Source: Chloroflexota bacterium
GTDB lineage: Bacteria; Chloroflexota; Anaerolineae; Ardenticatenales; Ardenticatenaceae
Length of the DNA: 8,427 nt
Direction: 5' to 3'
Assembly (NCBI GenBank): GCA_003520455.1
Contig: DOUV01000875.1
Span: 1 to 8,427, forward strand
In this document: positions 6,915 to 8,427 of the stretch, piece after piece
Layout: each line of letters starts with the position of its first letter
How positions within the stretch are numbered: position 1 is the first letter of the stretch
The notes under the pieces: model-generated
Told to the model about the DNA's origin: nothing
Database searches by the model: none
What the model saw: only the letters and a program-made list of their open reading frames with translations
Program-made: the position numbers and the translations under genes

Positions 6915-6943
6915 AGCAGGCCGGCACCCTTTGCCGGCCTGCT
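6915..6943. terminator. Perfect 12-bp hairpin between convergent genes
   Basis: AGCAGGCCGGCA (6915-6926) and TGCCGGCCTGCT (6932-6943) are exact reverse complements around a 5-base loop. The stem lies one base past the kinase stop and 98 bases past the fabH stop. Neither side has a real T-run: the plus strand continues GCTATTC and the minus strand CCAATGTTCCCTCT. It is probably a bidirectional terminator or mRNA-end stabiliser for both genes. Confidence 0.65.
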
Positions 6944-6944
6944 G

Positions 6945-8150
6945 CTATTCAGCCGTCTGAGCCGTGAGCGCCGCCGGCCGCTCTGGGAGCCAGACCACAA
7001 AGCGGCTGCCCTCTCCCGGCTGACTCTGAACGGAAATTGTGCCGCCATGGAGCATGACGATTCCGTGCACCAGGGCCAAACCGAGACCGACCCCGCTGTA
7101 GCGGCGAGTGCGGCTCCCATCGACCTGGTAGAAGCGGTCGAAAATCCTGTTCAACTGCTCCGCAGGAATGCCAACCCCGGTGTCAACGACGGAGATTTCG
7201 GCCCCGCCTCGCAGCCGGCGGGCGCCGACTGTCACAAGACCACCGAGTTGGTTAAATTTGATGGCGTTGCTGATGAGTTGGTGGAAGAGCGTGGCCAGGT
7301 AGTAGGGATCGGCCTCGATCGTAAGTCTGTCCTCCGAGCAATCCAAGTCGACGAGAACCTGTCGCTGCTCGGCGGACGCCTGGCTGAGCCGCACGATGGA
7401 GGCCAGGGCGGTATTGAGGTTGACCCTTTGGAGCTGCAACGCCACCTGACCGTTTTCCAGGGCCGAGTAGGTCAGGATGTTCTCGATAATCTGCATCAGC
7501 CGATCGACATTGCGCAGCATCACCTCGACAGCCTGCTGCTGCGACCCGGTCAGTGACCCCAGATGGCCGCCCGAGAGGAGATCGGCATACCCACGGATGC
7601 TCACCAATGGCGTCCGGAGCTCGTGGCTGATGGTGCTGATGAGATCGGTCTTGAGGCCGTCGAGCGCTTCGAGGTCGCGGCTGGCCGGCGCAGGCGAAGC
7701 ACCCTCCGGTTTGAGTTCTTCCGTGAAGCGCCCGGTGTGCGCCTGGGCCAGCGTTTTGCGCGCCGCAGCGCGCTCGCGGGGCGTGGCTGCGAACTGGAGG
7801 CGATTGGTAAGATCGGCACCGATGACCAGGATCGCGGGCCCGCCTGCATAGGTCACGCAACGGACAGTCCACCGGATCGAGCGCCACGAACCATCGGCCG
7901 CCACCAGACGAACGATGGGTTCACCGCCCGCCTGCTCGGTGCCCCCAATCCGGTGGATGGCCTGCGCCAGGGGGAGATCCTGCGGCACGACGAAGGGAAG
8001 AATCGCGGATCCCTTCAATGCTTCTTGGGACCGGCCAAGTAACGCCGCGAGCGAGCGGTTCACCCGTAAAATCGTCTCGTCGCGGATCAGGAGGATGTAA
8101 TCATGAGGATGCTCGAAGAGCGCATCAAACAGCGGAACTTCAGGGCTCAT
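6945..8150 (-). CDS. PAS-domain sensor histidine kinase
   Basis: Protein of 401 residues with no membrane segment, so a cytoplasmic sensor. Residues about 5-120 form a PAS domain with its C-terminal part (LRVNRSLAALLGRSQEAL, then DGSWRSIRWTV). A helical linker follows to about 165. The HisKA domain has the phosphoacceptor His176 in ISHELRTP. The HATPase domain has the N box (Asn295 in LISNAIKFNQ), the G1 box (Asp323 in DTGVGIP), the F box (FDRFYQVDGS) and the G2 box (GVGLGLALV), all intact. It should autophosphorylate in response to a signal sensed by PAS, then phosphorylate a response regulator. No regulator is in the window and no receiver domain is fused, so it is an orphan here. The ATG overlaps the stop of the upstream hydrolase as ATGA, and AAGGAG (8158-8163) lies seven bases before it, so translation of the two is probably coupled. 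Ligand and target are unknown. Confidence 0.95.
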   Translation of the reverse strand: MSPEVPLFDALFEHPHDYILLIRDETILRVNRSLAALLGRSQEALKGSAILPFVVPQDLPLAQAIHRIGGTEQAGGEPIVRLVAADGSWRSIRWTVRCVTYAGGPAILVIGADLTNRLQFAATPRERAAARKTLAQAHTGRFTEELKPEGASPAPASRDLEALDGLKTDLISTISHELRTPLVSIRGYADLLSGGHLGSLTGSQQQAVEVMLRNVDRLMQIIENILTYSALENGQVALQLQRVNLNTALASIVRLSQASAEQRQVLVDLDCSEDRLTIEADPYYLATLFHQLISNAIKFNQLGGLVTVGARRLRGGAEISVVDTGVGIPAEQLNRIFDRFYQVDGSRTRRYSGVGLGLALVHGIVMLHGGTISVQSQPGEGSRFVVWLPERPAALTAQTAE

Positions 8151-8427
8151 CGGCGTGCTCCTTGCTCATCCAACTCGACCAAGAACCGTTCAAACCACCC
8201 GACGACGCGTTCCAGGTACTCGCCGGGCTGGATCTGATCCAGCTGGCGATGGTCGGCCTCGGGGACAGACCAGACCTCATGCGGCCCGGCCAGGGAGTCA
8301 GCCAGCCGGTGAACAGCCGCGGCGGGAACGAAGCGGTCCCGCCCCCCGTGCATGAGGAGCACGGGCTGCTCGACCTGGGGTGCCCAGCGCGCCGGTTCGG
8401 CGACGGAGAGCGCGGCACCCGTGTGCT
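8147..8427 (-). CDS. Alpha/beta hydrolase, C-terminal part (cut by window edge)
   Basis: Only the last 93 codons are present; the N-terminal part, including the nucleophile elbow, lies beyond base 8427. The visible part matches the C-terminal third of an alpha/beta-hydrolase: a beta strand VEQPVLLMHGGRDRFVP carrying the acidic member of the triad (Asp, codon 8336-8338), and PEADHRQL with the catalytic His (codon 8249-8251), followed by the final helix. This layout is typical of serine-aminopeptidase/lysophospholipase-like esterases, but the substrate cannot be judged. The first complete codon is at 8425. The TGA stop overlaps the kinase ATG by four bases, so the two genes form an operon with the hydrolase first. 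Confidence 0.85.
   Translation of the reverse strand, partial: HTGAALSVAEPARWAPQVEQPVLLMHGGRDRFVPAAAVHRLADSLAGPHEVWSVPEADHRQLDQIQPGEYLERVVGWFERFLVELDEQGARR

Noticed and set aside
6220..6927. Minus-strand open frame of 235 codons opposite fabH
   Set aside because: It is antisense to the conserved FabH catalytic region and its sequence matches no family I know. The 3' part opposite the FabH tail has a short hydrophobic stretch, but no ribosome binding site supports it.
6615..7556. Plus-strand open frame of 313 codons
   Set aside because: It overlaps the fabH end in another frame, crosses the hairpin and runs antisense through the kinase HATPase domain. There is no domain and no good start.

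Overview
The window is high-GC bacterial DNA with tightly packed genes on both strands. It most likely comes from a member of the Chloroflexota. That guess rests on the style of the fatty-acid condensing enzymes and on an intergenic repeat built from GAGACGGCCC/GGGCCGTCTC arms, a type I associate with that phylum. The assignment is an inference and was not tested by a search.

Layout: (1) 101-1444, minus strand, a membrane-anchored tetratricopeptide-repeat (TPR) protein. (2) 1597-2298, minus, a metallo-beta-lactamase-fold hydrolase with a full set of metal ligands. (3) 2299-2731, a 433-base non-coding stretch holding palindromic repeats. (4) 2732-3997, minus, a beta-ketoacyl-ACP synthase II (FabF1). 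(5) 3998-4166, a divergent promoter region with a -10-like element on each side and a perfect palindrome halfway between them. (6) 4167-5420, plus, a second beta-ketoacyl-ACP synthase II (FabF2). (7) 5421-5664, a 244-base gap with three short palindromes. (8) 5665-6816, plus, beta-ketoacyl-ACP synthase III (FabH) with an unusual basic C-terminal tail. (9) 6915-6943, a perfect 12-bp hairpin between convergent genes. (10) 6945-8150, minus, a PAS-domain histidine kinase. (11) 8147-8427, minus, the C-terminal end of an alpha/beta hydrolase that overlaps the kinase start by ATGA.

The core is a cluster of three condensing enzymes of type II fatty acid synthesis. FabH starts chains by condensing an acyl-CoA with malonyl-ACP, and the two FabF paralogues elongate them. 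All three keep their catalytic residues (Cys-His-His with Lys in the FabFs, Cys-His-Asn in FabH). No acyl carrier protein, malonyl transferase (FabD), reductase (FabG/FabI) or dehydratase is present, so the partners must be encoded elsewhere. The divergent FabF pair may be controlled from one shared site. The kinase and hydrolase look translationally coupled; no response regulator is visible.

I see no convincing new multi-gene system. The points most worth checking are the shared palindrome between the two fabF genes, the changed gating residue in FabF2, the basic tail of FabH, and the repeat cluster at 2429-2495.
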